Positions 35,354 through 43,851 of a stretch of 64,000 nucleotides of DNA are shown here, piece by piece; within the stretch, counting starts at the first letter, position 1; every line of letters begins with the position of its first letter. The stretch covers positions 82,686-146,685 of the forward strand of contig NZ_VMSG01000018.1 of the NCBI RefSeq assembly GCF_007713465.1. Reading direction: 5' to 3'. Below the pieces are notes generated by a model. It had not been told where the DNA came from. It did no database searches and saw nothing but the letters and a program-made list of their open reading frames with translations. The position numbers were made by a program, and so were the translations under genes. Source of the DNA: Pseudomonas sp. H3(2019). GTDB lineage: Bacteria; Pseudomonadota; Gammaproteobacteria; Pseudomonadales; Pseudomonadaceae.

Positions 35354-36358
35354 ATGAAACTGAAGCGTTTGATGGCGGCAATGACGTTTGTCGCTGCTGG
35401 CGTTGCAACTGCCAACGCGGTAGCCGCTGGTGTAGACCCAGCCATTCCGGCTTATACCAAAGCCACTGGTGTTTCGGGCAACCTGTCCAGCGTCGGTTCC
35501 GATACCCTGGCCAACCTCATGACCCTGTGGGCTGAGAACTACAAAAAAGAATACCCGAACGTAAACATCCAGATTCAGGCCGCTGGTTCCGCCACCGCGC
35601 CACCTGCGTTGACTGAAGGCACCTCCAACTTAGGTCCCATGAGCCGCAAGATGAAGGACACCGAACTGGCGGCCTTCGAACAGAAGTACGGCTACAAGCC
35701 AACCGCTATCCCGGTTGCCGTGGATGCCCTGGCCGTGTTCGTGCATAAGGACAACCCGATCCAGCACCTGACCATGGAACAAGTCGACGCGATCTTCTCC
35801 TCGACTCGTCTGTGCGGCGCTAAAGCAGAAGTCAAAACCTGGGGCGACCTGGGCGTGACCGGCGACCTGGCCAACAAGCCGGTTCAACTGTTCGGTCGTA
35901 ACTCGGTATCCGGCACGTATGGCTACTTCAAAGAAGAAGCCCTGTGCAAAGGCGACTACAAGCCAAACGTCAACGAACAACCAGGCTCGGCTTCGGTCGT
36001 GCAATCGATCAGCTCTTCGCTGAACGGTATCGGTTACTCGGGCATCGGCTACAAAACTGCTAGCGTGAAGACTGTGGCTCTGGCCAAGAAAGGCAGCACT
36101 GACTACATCGCAGACAGCGAAGAAAACGCCCTGAACGGCAAATACCCGCTGTCGCGTTTCCTCTACGTTTACGTCAACAAAGCTCCGAACAAGCCTCTGG
36201 CCCCGCTGGAAGCCGAGTTCGTGAAACTGGTTCTGTCCAAACAGGGTCAGGAAGTTGTCGTGAAAGACGGCTACATCCCACTGCCAGCCAAAGTTGCCGC
36301 CAAGGCACTGGCTGACCTGGGTCTGCAGGAAGGCGGCGCTGAAGTCGCAAAAAAGTAA
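35354..36358 (+). CDS. pstS: Phosphate ABC transporter substrate-binding protein
   Basis: A 334-residue periplasmic phosphate-binding protein. The signal peptide is cleaved near ANAVAAG (about 25). Phosphate ligands lie in SSVGSDTLANLM (about 45-56), NLGPMSRKMK (about 92) and GRNSVSGTYGYF (about 176-187). It captures phosphate for PstCAB. The Pho box array sits in its promoter and an AGGAG ribosome site precedes ATG 35354. It is separated from pstC by a hairpin, a REP unit and a second Pho box, so pstS can be expressed in excess. Confidence 0.96.
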   Translation: MKLKRLMAAMTFVAAGVATANAVAAGVDPAIPAYTKATGVSGNLSSVGSDTLANLMTLWAENYKKEYPNVNIQIQAAGSATAPPALTEGTSNLGPMSRKMKDTELAAFEQKYGYKPTAIPVAVDALAVFVHKDNPIQHLTMEQVDAIFSSTRLCGAKAEVKTWGDLGVTGDLANKPVQLFGRNSVSGTYGYFKEEALCKGDYKPNVNEQPGSASVVQSISSSLNGIGYSGIGYKTASVKTVALAKKGSTDYIADSEENALNGKYPLSRFLYVYVNKAPNKPLAPLEAEFVKLVLSKQGQEVVVKDGYIPLPAKVAAKALADLGLQEGGAEVAKK

Positions 36359-36362
36359 AACC

Positions 36363-36390
36363 CTGAGTCAGGGCTGAAGTCCTGACTCAG
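36363..36390 (+). terminator. Hairpin after pstS
   Basis: CTGAGTCAGG / CCTGACTCAG stem with an 8-base loop, 5 bp past the pstS stop. No T run follows, so it may stabilise the pstS message or cause partial termination before pstC. Confidence 0.65.
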
Positions 36391-36473
36391 TAGGAGCCGG
36401 CTCGGCGGTGAATGGCCTCACCGCGGTGAGCCCGTCGACCCAGTCGATTGCACTGCCGGCGAGCCGGCTCCTA
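36391..36473. repeat. REP pair (TAGGAGCCGGCTC family)
   Basis: TAGGAGCCGGCTC at the left is mirrored by GAGCCGGCTCCTA at the right across about 57 bp with its own GC-rich symmetry. It lies between pstS and pstC, immediately after the hairpin. Confidence 0.8.
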
Positions 36474-36523
36474 CACCCCCAAATTTCTGTCCGCTGCCAG
36501 TTCACACGGGCGGCGGATTTGTT

Positions 36524-36552
36524 GCGTCACTGCATTGTCATCTTTCTGTCAT
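36524..36552 (+). promoter_or_regulatory. Second Pho box, upstream of pstC
   Basis: GCGTCAC 36524, TTGTCAT 36535 and CTGTCAT 36546 begin 11 bp apart; the last two are near-consensus. The site is 23-51 bp upstream of the pstC start, so pstCAB-phoU probably has its own PhoB-dependent promoter. Confidence 0.8.
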
Positions 36553-36574
36553 ACAGGATCGCTAGGGTGTGCGC

Positions 36575-38857
36575 ATGACTGATCTGGCCAATTCCACCAT
36601 GACTACCAATCCCCCCAAGCGCATTGACTTCAATACGCCGGAGCTACAACGCAAGCGCCGCATCCGCGCGCTCAAGGATCGCCTGACCCACTGGTACGTT
36701 TTCGTCGGCGGACTCGCCGTCCTCGGTGCGATCACGCTGATCTTCTTCTTCCTTGGCTACGTTGTCGCACCACTGTTTCAGGGCGCCAGCCTGACTCCCA
36801 AGGACGCAATCACTCCGGCCTGGATGCAAGACGCCGGCAAACCGCTGATGATCTCCCTCGAAGAACAGAACCAGGTCGCCATGCGGGTTTCCGACAAGGG
36901 CCAGGCGCTGTTTTTCGACGTCGACAGTGGCGCCGAGCTAAGCCGCATTGACCTGCCGATCCCGGCCGGCACCAGCGTAACCGCCATTGGTAAAGACCAG
37001 CCCGGCCATCCGCTGGTTGTCGTGGGTTTGTCCAACGGTCAGGCGCTGGTGTTCCGTCACACCTATAAAGTCAGTTACCCGGAAGGCAAGAAAACCATCT
37101 CGCCGGCCATCGAATTCCCGTACGGCGAAACGCCGATCGCACTGAACGAGCAGGGCGGTGCCCTGGAGCACGTCAGCCTCAATGCGACCGACTCGACCCT
37201 GCTGCTCGCCGGCTCTACCGGTTCGCAATTGCACGTGCTGTCGCTGAGCAGCGAAGAAAACATGATGACCGGTGAGGTCACCAACGAGCAGAAGCGTATC
37301 GAGCTGCCGCAAATGACCGAGCCGGTGAAGAACATCTTCGTCGACCCGCGTCAGCAGTGGCTGTACGTGGTCAACGGCCGTGCCCAGGCCGACGTCTTCA
37401 GCCTGAGCGACAAGAGCCTCAACGGTCGCTACAAACTGCTGGATGACGGCGAAGCGCAAGTGACCGCCAGTACTCAACTGGTGGGCGGTATTTCGCTGAT
37501 CATCGGCGACTCCAAGGGTGGTCTGGCCCAGTGGTTCATGGCTCGCGATACCGATGGCGAGCAACGACTGAAACAGATCCGCACCTTCCAGATGGGCACC
37601 ACGCCGATCGTTGAAATCACCGCCGAAGAACGTCGCAAAGGCTTCGTCGCCCTCGACACGTCCGGCAAGCTTGGCGTATTCCACAGCACTGCCCACCGCA
37701 CCTTGCTGGTGAACCAGGTGGTGGATGGCGCGGGCCTCTTCGGCCTGTCGCCGCGTGCCAACCGGATCATTGTGGAGCAGGGCGGCAAACTGCAACCGCT
37801 GCTGCTCGACAACCCGCACCCGGAAGTCTCGTGGAGCGCGTTGTGGAGCAAGGTCTGGTACGAAAACTACGACGAGCCTAAATACGTCTGGCAATCGACC
37901 GCAGCCAACACCGACTTCGAACCCAAGATGAGCCTTTCGCCACTGACCTTCGGTACGCTGAAAGCCGCGTTCTACGCGATGCTGCTGGCCGCACCGCTGG
38001 CGGTTGCTGCGGCGATCTACACTGCGTACTTCATGGCGCCGGGCATGCGCCGCAAGGTGAAACCGGTCATCGAATTGATGGAAGCGATGCCGACGGTGAT
38101 CCTCGGCTTCTTTGCCGGCCTGTTTCTCGCGCCGTATGTGGAAGGGCATTTGCCGGGCATTTTCAGCCTGCTGATGCTCTTGCCGATCGGCATTCTGGTC
38201 GCCGGCTTCATCTTCAGTCGCCTGCCCGAGTCGATTCGCCTGAAAGTGCCGGACGGCTGGGAAAGCGCGATCCTGATCCCGGTGATCATTTTCGTCTGCT
38301 GGCTCTCGCTGTACATGAGCCCGTACATGGAAACCTGGTTCTTCGGCGGCGACATGCGCATGTGGATCTCCCATGACCTGGGCATCACCTACGACCAGCG
38401 CAATGCACTGGTGGTGGGTCTGGCCATGGGCTTTGCGGTGATCCCGAACATCTACTCGATCGCCGAAGACGCCGTGTTCAGCGTGCCGCGCGGCCTGACG
38501 CTGGGCTCCCTGGCCCTCGGCGCTACGCCATGGCAGACCATGACCCGCGTAGTGATCCTGACCGCCAGCCCGGGCATTTTCTCGGCACTGATGATCGGCA
38601 TGGGCCGTGCGGTCGGGGAAACCATGATCGTGCTGATGGCCACCGGTAACACCCCGGTCATGGAAATGAACCTGTTCGAAGGTCTGCGCACCCTGGCCGC
38701 CAACGTCGCGGTAGAGATGCCCGAATCGGAAGTCGGCGGCAGCCACTACCGCGTGCTGTTCCTGTCGGCGCTGGTGCTGCTGTTGTTCACCTTCATCATG
38801 AACACCCTCGCGGAGCTGATCCGTCAGCGTCTGCGCAAGAAATACTCGTCGCTTTAA
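36575..38857 (+). CDS. pstC: Phosphate ABC transporter permease PstC, long form
   Basis: A 760-residue permease subunit. One membrane helix (about 43-67) is followed by a roughly 360-residue periplasmic insertion with repeated beta-rich segments resembling a propeller (GQALFFDVDSGAELSRIDLP, LLLAGSTGSQLHVLSLS). The usual permease core then has five or six helices from about 455, with the EAA loop LGSLALGATPWQTMTRVVI. Classical E. coli PstC has about 320 residues. The ATG at 36575 is preferred; GTG 36569 and ATG 36599 are alternatives. PstA follows after 15 bp. Confidence 0.92.
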   Translation: MTDLANSTMTTNPPKRIDFNTPELQRKRRIRALKDRLTHWYVFVGGLAVLGAITLIFFFLGYVVAPLFQGASLTPKDAITPAWMQDAGKPLMISLEEQNQVAMRVSDKGQALFFDVDSGAELSRIDLPIPAGTSVTAIGKDQPGHPLVVVGLSNGQALVFRHTYKVSYPEGKKTISPAIEFPYGETPIALNEQGGALEHVSLNATDSTLLLAGSTGSQLHVLSLSSEENMMTGEVTNEQKRIELPQMTEPVKNIFVDPRQQWLYVVNGRAQADVFSLSDKSLNGRYKLLDDGEAQVTASTQLVGGISLIIGDSKGGLAQWFMARDTDGEQRLKQIRTFQMGTTPIVEITAEERRKGFVALDTSGKLGVFHSTAHRTLLVNQVVDGAGLFGLSPRANRIIVEQGGKLQPLLLDNPHPEVSWSALWSKVWYENYDEPKYVWQSTAANTDFEPKMSLSPLTFGTLKAAFYAMLLAAPLAVAAAIYTAYFMAPGMRRKVKPVIELMEAMPTVILGFFAGLFLAPYVEGHLPGIFSLLMLLPIGILVAGFIFSRLPESIRLKVPDGWESAILIPVIIFVCWLSLYMSPYMETWFFGGDMRMWISHDLGITYDQRNALVVGLAMGFAVIPNIYSIAEDAVFSVPRGLTLGSLALGATPWQTMTRVVILTASPGIFSALMIGMGRAVGETMIVLMATGNTPVMEMNLFEGLRTLAANVAVEMPESEVGGSHYRVLFLSALVLLLFTFIMNTLAELIRQRLRKKYSSL

Positions 38858-38872
38858 GAAAGGTAGAAGTCT

Positions 38873-40543
38873 GTGAAACAGAACTCCCTGAAAGGATGGT
38901 TCAAGAGCGGCGCCCCCGGCGTCTGGATCAGCGGTGGCGCGGTGTCCATCGCGGTCATCATGACCATTGGTTTGCTGGCGGTGATTGCCGTGCGCGGTCT
39001 GGGCCACTTCTGGCCGGCAGACCTGATGCACGCCAGTTACAACGTGCCGGGCCAGGCCAACCATGTCGTCATCGGCGAAGTGGTGCAGAAGGAAGAAGTA
39101 CCGCGTGAGCGTCTGAAAACCGCGGGCTTGCCAGTGCCGGACCAAGGTCCGGAATTCATGACCCGCGAGCTGATCAAGGTCGGTAACCGTGACATCAACG
39201 GCAATGACTTCACCTGGATCGTCGGCGAGTGGCTGACCGACCAGAGCACGCCGCGTGAACTGATGACCATCGAGCGCCGCGAGTGGGGCAACTTCTACGG
39301 CTACCTGCTCAACGTCAAACAGGACGGCAAGGTCATCGCTGAAGGCGAAGCGGCCTGGCCGGAGCTGCAAGCGCGGGTGGACCGGGTCAACGGGCTGGCA
39401 GCGCAGCTCAAGAGCCTGGAAAAAACCGACATCGGTGCGATCAACGCCGGCCTCGAACGTATTCGCCTGCACGGCCGCAAGCTGGAGCTGGAAGGTAAGC
39501 TCGACGCGACCGCGCAGGCCGACATGGACGCCGAACGCGCTGAACTGAACGCCCGTTATAAAGATGTCGAAGCGCGCTTGAGCGACCTGCACACGCAGTT
39601 CAACCGCGACAGCCTGACGGCTCGCGATGCCAACGGCAAAGAGATCGAAATCGGCATCGGCAAAGTGGTTCACGCCTATCAGCCGAACGCGATGAGCTAC
39701 CTGACCAAAATGGGCTTCTACTTCAAAAAGGTCTGGGAGTTCCTGAGCGACGACCCGCGTGAAGCCAACACCGAAGGCGGGATCTTCCCGGCAATCTTCG
39801 GCACCGTGATGATGACCCTGATCATGGCGATGATCGTCACCCCGTTCGGCGTACTGGCAGCGGTCTACCTGCGTGAATATGCACGCCAGGGGCCGATGAC
39901 CCGGTTGATCCGTATCGCGGTGAACAACCTGGCGGGCGTTCCGGCGATCGTTTATGGCGTGTTCGGTCTGGGCTTCTTCGTTTACGTACTCGGCGGCTCG
40001 GTTGACCGGTTGTTCTTCCCTGAAGCCTTGCCGGCGCCGACGTTCGGTACGCCGGGCCTGCTCTGGGCCTCGCTGACCCTGGCACTGCTGGCAGTGCCGG
40101 TGGTGATCGTGGCGACCGAAGAAGGTCTGGCGCGGATTCCTCGCACCGTGCGCGAAGGCTCGTTGGCCCTCGGCGCGACCAAGGCTGAAACCTTGTGGAA
40201 GATCGTGCTGCCAATGGCCAGCCCGGCGATGATGACCGGGATGATCCTCGCCGTGGCTCGCGCCGCCGGTGAAGTGGCGCCGCTGATGCTGGTGGGTGTG
40301 GTGAAACTGGCGCCGTCGCTGCCGGTGGACGGCAACTACCCGTACTTGCACCTCGACCAGAAAATCATGCACCTGGGCTTCCATATTTACGACGTCGGCT
40401 TCCAGAGCCCGAACGTCGAAGCCGCACGGCCGCTGGTGTACGCCACGGCGCTGTTGCTGGTGCTGGTGATCGCGACGCTCAACCTGTCGGCAGTGTGGAT
40501 CCGTAACCACCTGCGCGAGAAATACAAAGCGTTGGATAGCTGA
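38873..40543 (+). CDS. pstA: Phosphate ABC transporter permease PstA, long form
   Basis: A 556-residue permease starting with GTG 38873. After the first helix (about 19-45) comes a roughly 250-residue periplasmic region with a heptad-rich coiled coil (about 160-245, rich in LQAR and LEGKLDA segments). The permease core runs from about 300 to the end, with the EAA loop EGSLALGATKAETLWKIVLP. E. coli PstA has about 296 residues. The enlarged periplasmic parts of both PstC and PstA suggest they contact each other or PstS. Confidence 0.92.
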   Translation: MKQNSLKGWFKSGAPGVWISGGAVSIAVIMTIGLLAVIAVRGLGHFWPADLMHASYNVPGQANHVVIGEVVQKEEVPRERLKTAGLPVPDQGPEFMTRELIKVGNRDINGNDFTWIVGEWLTDQSTPRELMTIERREWGNFYGYLLNVKQDGKVIAEGEAAWPELQARVDRVNGLAAQLKSLEKTDIGAINAGLERIRLHGRKLELEGKLDATAQADMDAERAELNARYKDVEARLSDLHTQFNRDSLTARDANGKEIEIGIGKVVHAYQPNAMSYLTKMGFYFKKVWEFLSDDPREANTEGGIFPAIFGTVMMTLIMAMIVTPFGVLAAVYLREYARQGPMTRLIRIAVNNLAGVPAIVYGVFGLGFFVYVLGGSVDRLFFPEALPAPTFGTPGLLWASLTLALLAVPVVIVATEEGLARIPRTVREGSLALGATKAETLWKIVLPMASPAMMTGMILAVARAAGEVAPLMLVGVVKLAPSLPVDGNYPYLHLDQKIMHLGFHIYDVGFQSPNVEAARPLVYATALLLVLVIATLNLSAVWIRNHLREKYKALDS

Positions 40544-40567
40544 TCGCTGTCCCCAAAATTGAATGTG

Positions 40568-40589
40568 CTGCTGGCTCTGACGCCAGCAG
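40568..40589 (+). other. Hairpin between pstA and pstB
   Basis: CTGCTGGC / GCCAGCAG eight-pair stem with a 6-base loop, 24 bp after pstA and 38 bp before pstB, without a T run. It may be an mRNA processing or stability element adjusting ATPase levels. Confidence 0.5.
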
Positions 40590-40626
40590 TTCACTGAACC
40601 GAATTTGTTAGCACAGGGAGTTTCCC

Positions 40627-41460
40627 ATGCAGCACGAAACACACACCCACGGCATCAACATGTCGGCCCTGGGTCGCGACAAACAGAGCCTGAACCTGGC
40701 ACAGGAAACCGTGGCCATCGAAGTGCCGAGCCTGAGCCTGTTCTACGGCGACAAACAAGCGCTGTACGACGTCAGCATGAATATTCCCAAGCAGCGCGTG
40801 ACCGCGTTCATCGGTCCGTCCGGTTGCGGCAAGTCGACGCTGCTACGCACCTTCAACCGGATGAACGATCTGGTCGATGGCTGCCGTGTCGAAGGCGAGA
40901 TCAACCTGTACGGCAACAACATCTACCGCAAGGGCGAAGACGTGGCCGAACTGCGTCGTCGCGTCGGCATGGTGTTCCAGAAGCCGAACCCGTTCCCGAA
41001 AACCATTTATGAAAACGTGGTCTACGGCCTACGTATTCAAGGCATCAACAAAAAGCGCGTGCTCGACGAAGCCGTCGAATGGGCGTTGAAAGGCGCGGCA
41101 CTGTGGGATGAAGTGAAAGACCGTCTGCACGAATCGGCCCTGGGCTTGTCCGGTGGTCAGCAGCAACGTCTGGTGATCGCTCGTACCATCGCGGTCGAGC
41201 CGGAAGTGCTGCTGCTCGACGAACCGTGCTCGGCACTCGACCCGATCTCGACGCTGAAAGTCGAAGAGCTGATCTACGAACTGAAATCCAAGTTCACCAT
41301 CGTCATCGTGACCCACAACATGCAACAGGCCGCGCGGGTTTCCGACTACACGGCGTTCATGTACATGGGCAAACTGGTGGAATTCGGTGACACCGATACC
41401 CTGTTCACCAATCCGGCGAAGAAGCAGACCGAAGACTACATCACCGGTCGTTATGGCTAG
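40627..41460 (+). CDS. pstB: Phosphate ABC transporter ATPase PstB
   Basis: A 277-residue ABC ATPase powering phosphate uptake. Walker A GPSGCGKSTLL at about 64-74, Q-loop FQKPNPFP, signature LSGGQQQR near 175, Walker B VLLLDEPCSALDP and the H-loop VTHNMQQA are all intact. A second ATG 12 codons in (MSALGRDKQ) is possible, but the ribosome site GGGAGTTTCCC favours 40627. Confidence 0.96.
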   Translation: MQHETHTHGINMSALGRDKQSLNLAQETVAIEVPSLSLFYGDKQALYDVSMNIPKQRVTAFIGPSGCGKSTLLRTFNRMNDLVDGCRVEGEINLYGNNIYRKGEDVAELRRRVGMVFQKPNPFPKTIYENVVYGLRIQGINKKRVLDEAVEWALKGAALWDEVKDRLHESALGLSGGQQQRLVIARTIAVEPEVLLLDEPCSALDPISTLKVEELIYELKSKFTIVIVTHNMQQAARVSDYTAFMYMGKLVEFGDTDTLFTNPAKKQTEDYITGRYG

Positions 41461-41534
41461 GATGTCGCTAGCGTTGCTCACTTAACCATCGCTGCGGTAG
41501 ACCGCACCTTACCGGACGCTCCAAGGACGCCAAC

Positions 41535-42296
41535 ATGATTAGTAAAGAAGGCCTTACCCACCATATCTCCCAGCAGTTCAACGCTGAGCTCGAGGAAGTG
41601 CGCAGCCACCTCCTGGCCATGGGCGGGCTGGTCGAGAAGCAGGTCAATGACGCGGTCACTGCACTGATCGAAGCGGACTCGGGCCTGGCCCAGCAAGTGC
41701 GCGAGATCGATGACCAGATCAACCAGATGGAACGCAACATCGATGAAGAATGCCTGCGCATTCTGGCCCGTCGTCAGCCGGCCGCGTCCGACTTGCGCTT
41801 GATCATCAGTATCTCCAAGTCGGTGATCGATCTGGAGCGCATCGGCGACGAAGCGACCAAAATCGCCCGCCGTGCCATTCAGCTGTGCGAAGAAGGCGAG
41901 GCCCCGCGTGGCTACGTCGAGGTTCGTCACATCGGCGACCAGGTACGCAACATGGTTCGCGACGCGCTGGACGCCTTCGCTCGCTTCGACGCTGACCTGG
42001 CGTTGTCGGTGGCCCAGTACGACAAGGTCATCGACCGTGAATACAAGACCGCCCTGCGCGAACTGGCGACCTACATGATGGAAGATCCGCGTTCTATCAC
42101 GCGGGTCTTGAGCATCATTTGGGTGCTGCGTTCGCTGGAGCGGATTGGCGACCACGCCCGCAATATTTCCGAGCTGGTGATTTACCTGGTGCGCGGGACT
42201 GATGTCCGTCACCTGGGCCTCAAGCGCATGAAGGAAGAAGTTGAAGGCACAAGTGCCGAAAGCGCTAATGTTCCGGGCAAAGCTGACGATAAGTAA
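41535..42296 (+). CDS. phoU: Phosphate signalling protein PhoU
   Basis: A 253-residue protein of two PhoU three-helix bundles that links PstSCAB to PhoR and keeps the Pho regulon off when phosphate is plentiful. The metal-binding E/D-rich motifs typical of the family appear as DLERIGDEATKIAR (first bundle) and SLERIGDHARNISE (second). It is the last gene of the pst operon and ends at a strong terminator. Confidence 0.96.
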   Translation: MISKEGLTHHISQQFNAELEEVRSHLLAMGGLVEKQVNDAVTALIEADSGLAQQVREIDDQINQMERNIDEECLRILARRQPAASDLRLIISISKSVIDLERIGDEATKIARRAIQLCEEGEAPRGYVEVRHIGDQVRNMVRDALDAFARFDADLALSVAQYDKVIDREYKTALRELATYMMEDPRSITRVLSIIWVLRSLERIGDHARNISELVIYLVRGTDVRHLGLKRMKEEVEGTSAESANVPGKADDK

Positions 42297-42311
42297 GATT
42301 GCCCAAGTAAA

Positions 42312-42339
42312 GCGCCCGGCCTTGTGGTCGGGCGTTTTT
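42312..42339 (+). terminator. Rho-independent terminator of the pst-phoU operon
   Basis: A nine-pair GC-rich stem CGCCCGGCC / GGTCGGGCG with a TTGT loop followed by five T residues, 16 bp past phoU. Confidence 0.93.
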
Positions 42340-42476
42340 GTTTGTGTGGCTTTCGAATTGAAACGCCGAATGAAAAAGCAGCACCCGCGAACGAAAAGTC
42401 CCGGCGTGACTGAAGAGTTTTGGCAAAGTGCCATCAGCCAGCGTTATGCTTGCCGGGATTTTTATAGGGGTGTTGG

Positions 42477-43403
42477 ATGAGCAAGATCAGTGTGTTGGTC
42501 GTGGACGATGCGTCGTTTATTCGCGACCTGGTAAAGAAGTGCCTGCGCAACTACTTCCCGGGTATCCGGACCGAAGATGCCGTCAACGGCAAAAAGGCCC
42601 AGGCCATGCTGGCCAAGGAAGCATTCGACCTGGTCCTGTGCGACTGGGAAATGCCGGAAATGTCTGGCCTCGAACTGCTGACCTGGTGCCGTGAGCAGGA
42701 CAATCTCAAGAGCATGCCGTTTGTCATGGTGACCAGCCGTGGCGACAAGGAAAACGTGGTTCAGGCGATTCAGGCCGGCGTTTCCGGCTATGTCAGCAAG
42801 CCGTTCACCAACGAGCAGCTGCTGACCAAGGTCAAGCAGGCGTTGAACAAGGTCGGCAAACTCGACACCTTGATGAACAGCGCGCCCACCAAGATGAATT
42901 CGGCGTTCGGCAACGACTCCCTCAGCGCGCTCACGGGCGGCAAGGCGGCTGCGGTCAATCCGTTCGCCAAACCCGCCGCCGCGCCAGCCCCTGCTGCAGC
43001 GCCTTCTCGCGGTCTGCTCAACAGCCCGCCGGTCAAGGCACCAGCGGCGTCCGCGGCCCCGGCCGGTGGTCGTGGTCAAGGTCAACTGCGCCTGCCCAGT
43101 GGTACTCAGCCATGCGTAATCAAAGCGTTGAGCATCAAGGAAGCCTTGTTGGTGGTTAAGCGCACCGACACCCTGCCGCAAGTGCTCGACAGCGCCGTGC
43201 TCGACCTGGAGCAGGGCGACAACGCCGAAGTCGCACGCCTGAATGGCTACTTGCACGCCATCGTCGCTCACGAGCCGAAACCCGACAGCGACTGGCTGCA
43301 ACTGACCTTCCGTTTCGTTGACCAGGACGCGCAAAAGCTCGACTACATCTCCCGCCTGATCGCCCGCGGCACGGCGCAGAAGCATTTCGTACCGGGCGCG
43401 TAA
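42477..43403 (+). CDS. Response regulator with C-terminal PilZ-like domain
   Basis: A 308-residue protein with an N-terminal CheY-like receiver (about 1-125; VVDDASFIRDL, phospho-acceptor Asp in LVLCDWEMPEMSG, Lys in VSKPFT). Next comes a low-complexity Ala/Pro linker (about 155-205) and then a C-terminal domain of about 100 residues with PilZ-like beta pattern (CVIKALSIKEALLVV, YLHAIVAHEPKP). I cannot see the RxxxR and D/NxSxxG residues needed for c-di-GMP binding, so it may be a degenerate PilZ fold. It occupies the PA5364-like position after phoU, with its own promoter beyond the terminator. Confidence 0.82.
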   Translation: MSKISVLVVDDASFIRDLVKKCLRNYFPGIRTEDAVNGKKAQAMLAKEAFDLVLCDWEMPEMSGLELLTWCREQDNLKSMPFVMVTSRGDKENVVQAIQAGVSGYVSKPFTNEQLLTKVKQALNKVGKLDTLMNSAPTKMNSAFGNDSLSALTGGKAAAVNPFAKPAAAPAPAAAPSRGLLNSPPVKAPAASAAPAGGRGQGQLRLPSGTQPCVIKALSIKEALLVVKRTDTLPQVLDSAVLDLEQGDNAEVARLNGYLHAIVAHEPKPDSDWLQLTFRFVDQDAQKLDYISRLIARGTAQKHFVPGA

Positions 43404-43426
43404 GTACAGCGTCGCTGATTAGATCG

Positions 43427-43494
43427 CCATCGCGAGCAGGCTCGCTCCCACAGGGAACCGCATTCCAGTGTGGGAGCGAGCCTGCTCGCGATGG
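43427..43494. repeat. REP pair with 26-bp arms (CGCGAGCAGGCTCGC family)
   Basis: Arms 43427-43452 and 43469-43494 are perfect inverted copies (CCATCGCGAGCAGG... and ...CCTGCTCGCGATGG) around a 16-base spacer, 24 bp past the response-regulator gene. It could also act as its transcript end. Confidence 0.92.
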
Positions 43495-43599
43495 GGTCAT
43501 CGAACTCAGTGCATCTCTCCCTGAAGTGCTCATTGAGCGTTCCCACGTCCTCGGACATTTCCTTCAAGTTGTAGCGGTGTTCGGTAACTATCCTGGCCT

Positions 43600-43851
43600 G
43601 CGAGTCAGGGCTAGTCTCACCCTGTCACTAAAAAACGGTGACACGGACGTGCAAGTCCGCCCTGGAACACAATTGGTTATGGCTAATGACCGAGCATTTT
43701 TTTATGCTCGCGAATCGTTATGGCGACTGTGTATGGGAGACCTTCGGGTCTGCTGGTATCTCCGGGCCGGTCTTGCACACCTATGCACAGTTGCCACCAC
43801 TTTCGAAGCGCAAGCGAAACGGTGTCAGCTCCAATTACCGGAAGACACCTA
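43600..43851 (+). ncRNA. Structured leader upstream of the DUF6124 gene
   Basis: Several hairpins in series: GTCAC/GTGAC around AAAAAACG, then CGGAC/GTCCG, then CGAGCAT/ATGCTCG with a T loop (43691-43710). A closing stem follows, GGCGACTGTG (43722-43731) with CACAGTTGCC (43786-43795), which encloses AGACC-TTCG-GGTCT. The UUCG tetraloop and a ten-pair closing stem in which the only non-Watson-Crick pair is one G-U are strong RNA signs. Function unknown; a cis-regulatory or repeated element is inferred. Confidence 0.55.

Larger units (their letters stand above)
43404..43851. other. 448-bp region: REP pair and DUF6124 leader
   Basis: It contains a 26-bp-arm REP pair (43427-43494) and a structured leader (43600-43851) before the DUF6124 gene. 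An open frame 43526-43852 ends in a TAATG overlap with that gene, but it has no recognisable domain and its sequence is explained by the RNA structures, so I do not call it a gene. Confidence 0.65.

Noticed and set aside
36938..40642. A 1234-codon open frame antisense to pstC and pstA
   Set aside because: It is a shadow of two well-supported permease genes in GC-rich DNA. Its translation is rich in His, Arg and Gln without any domain.
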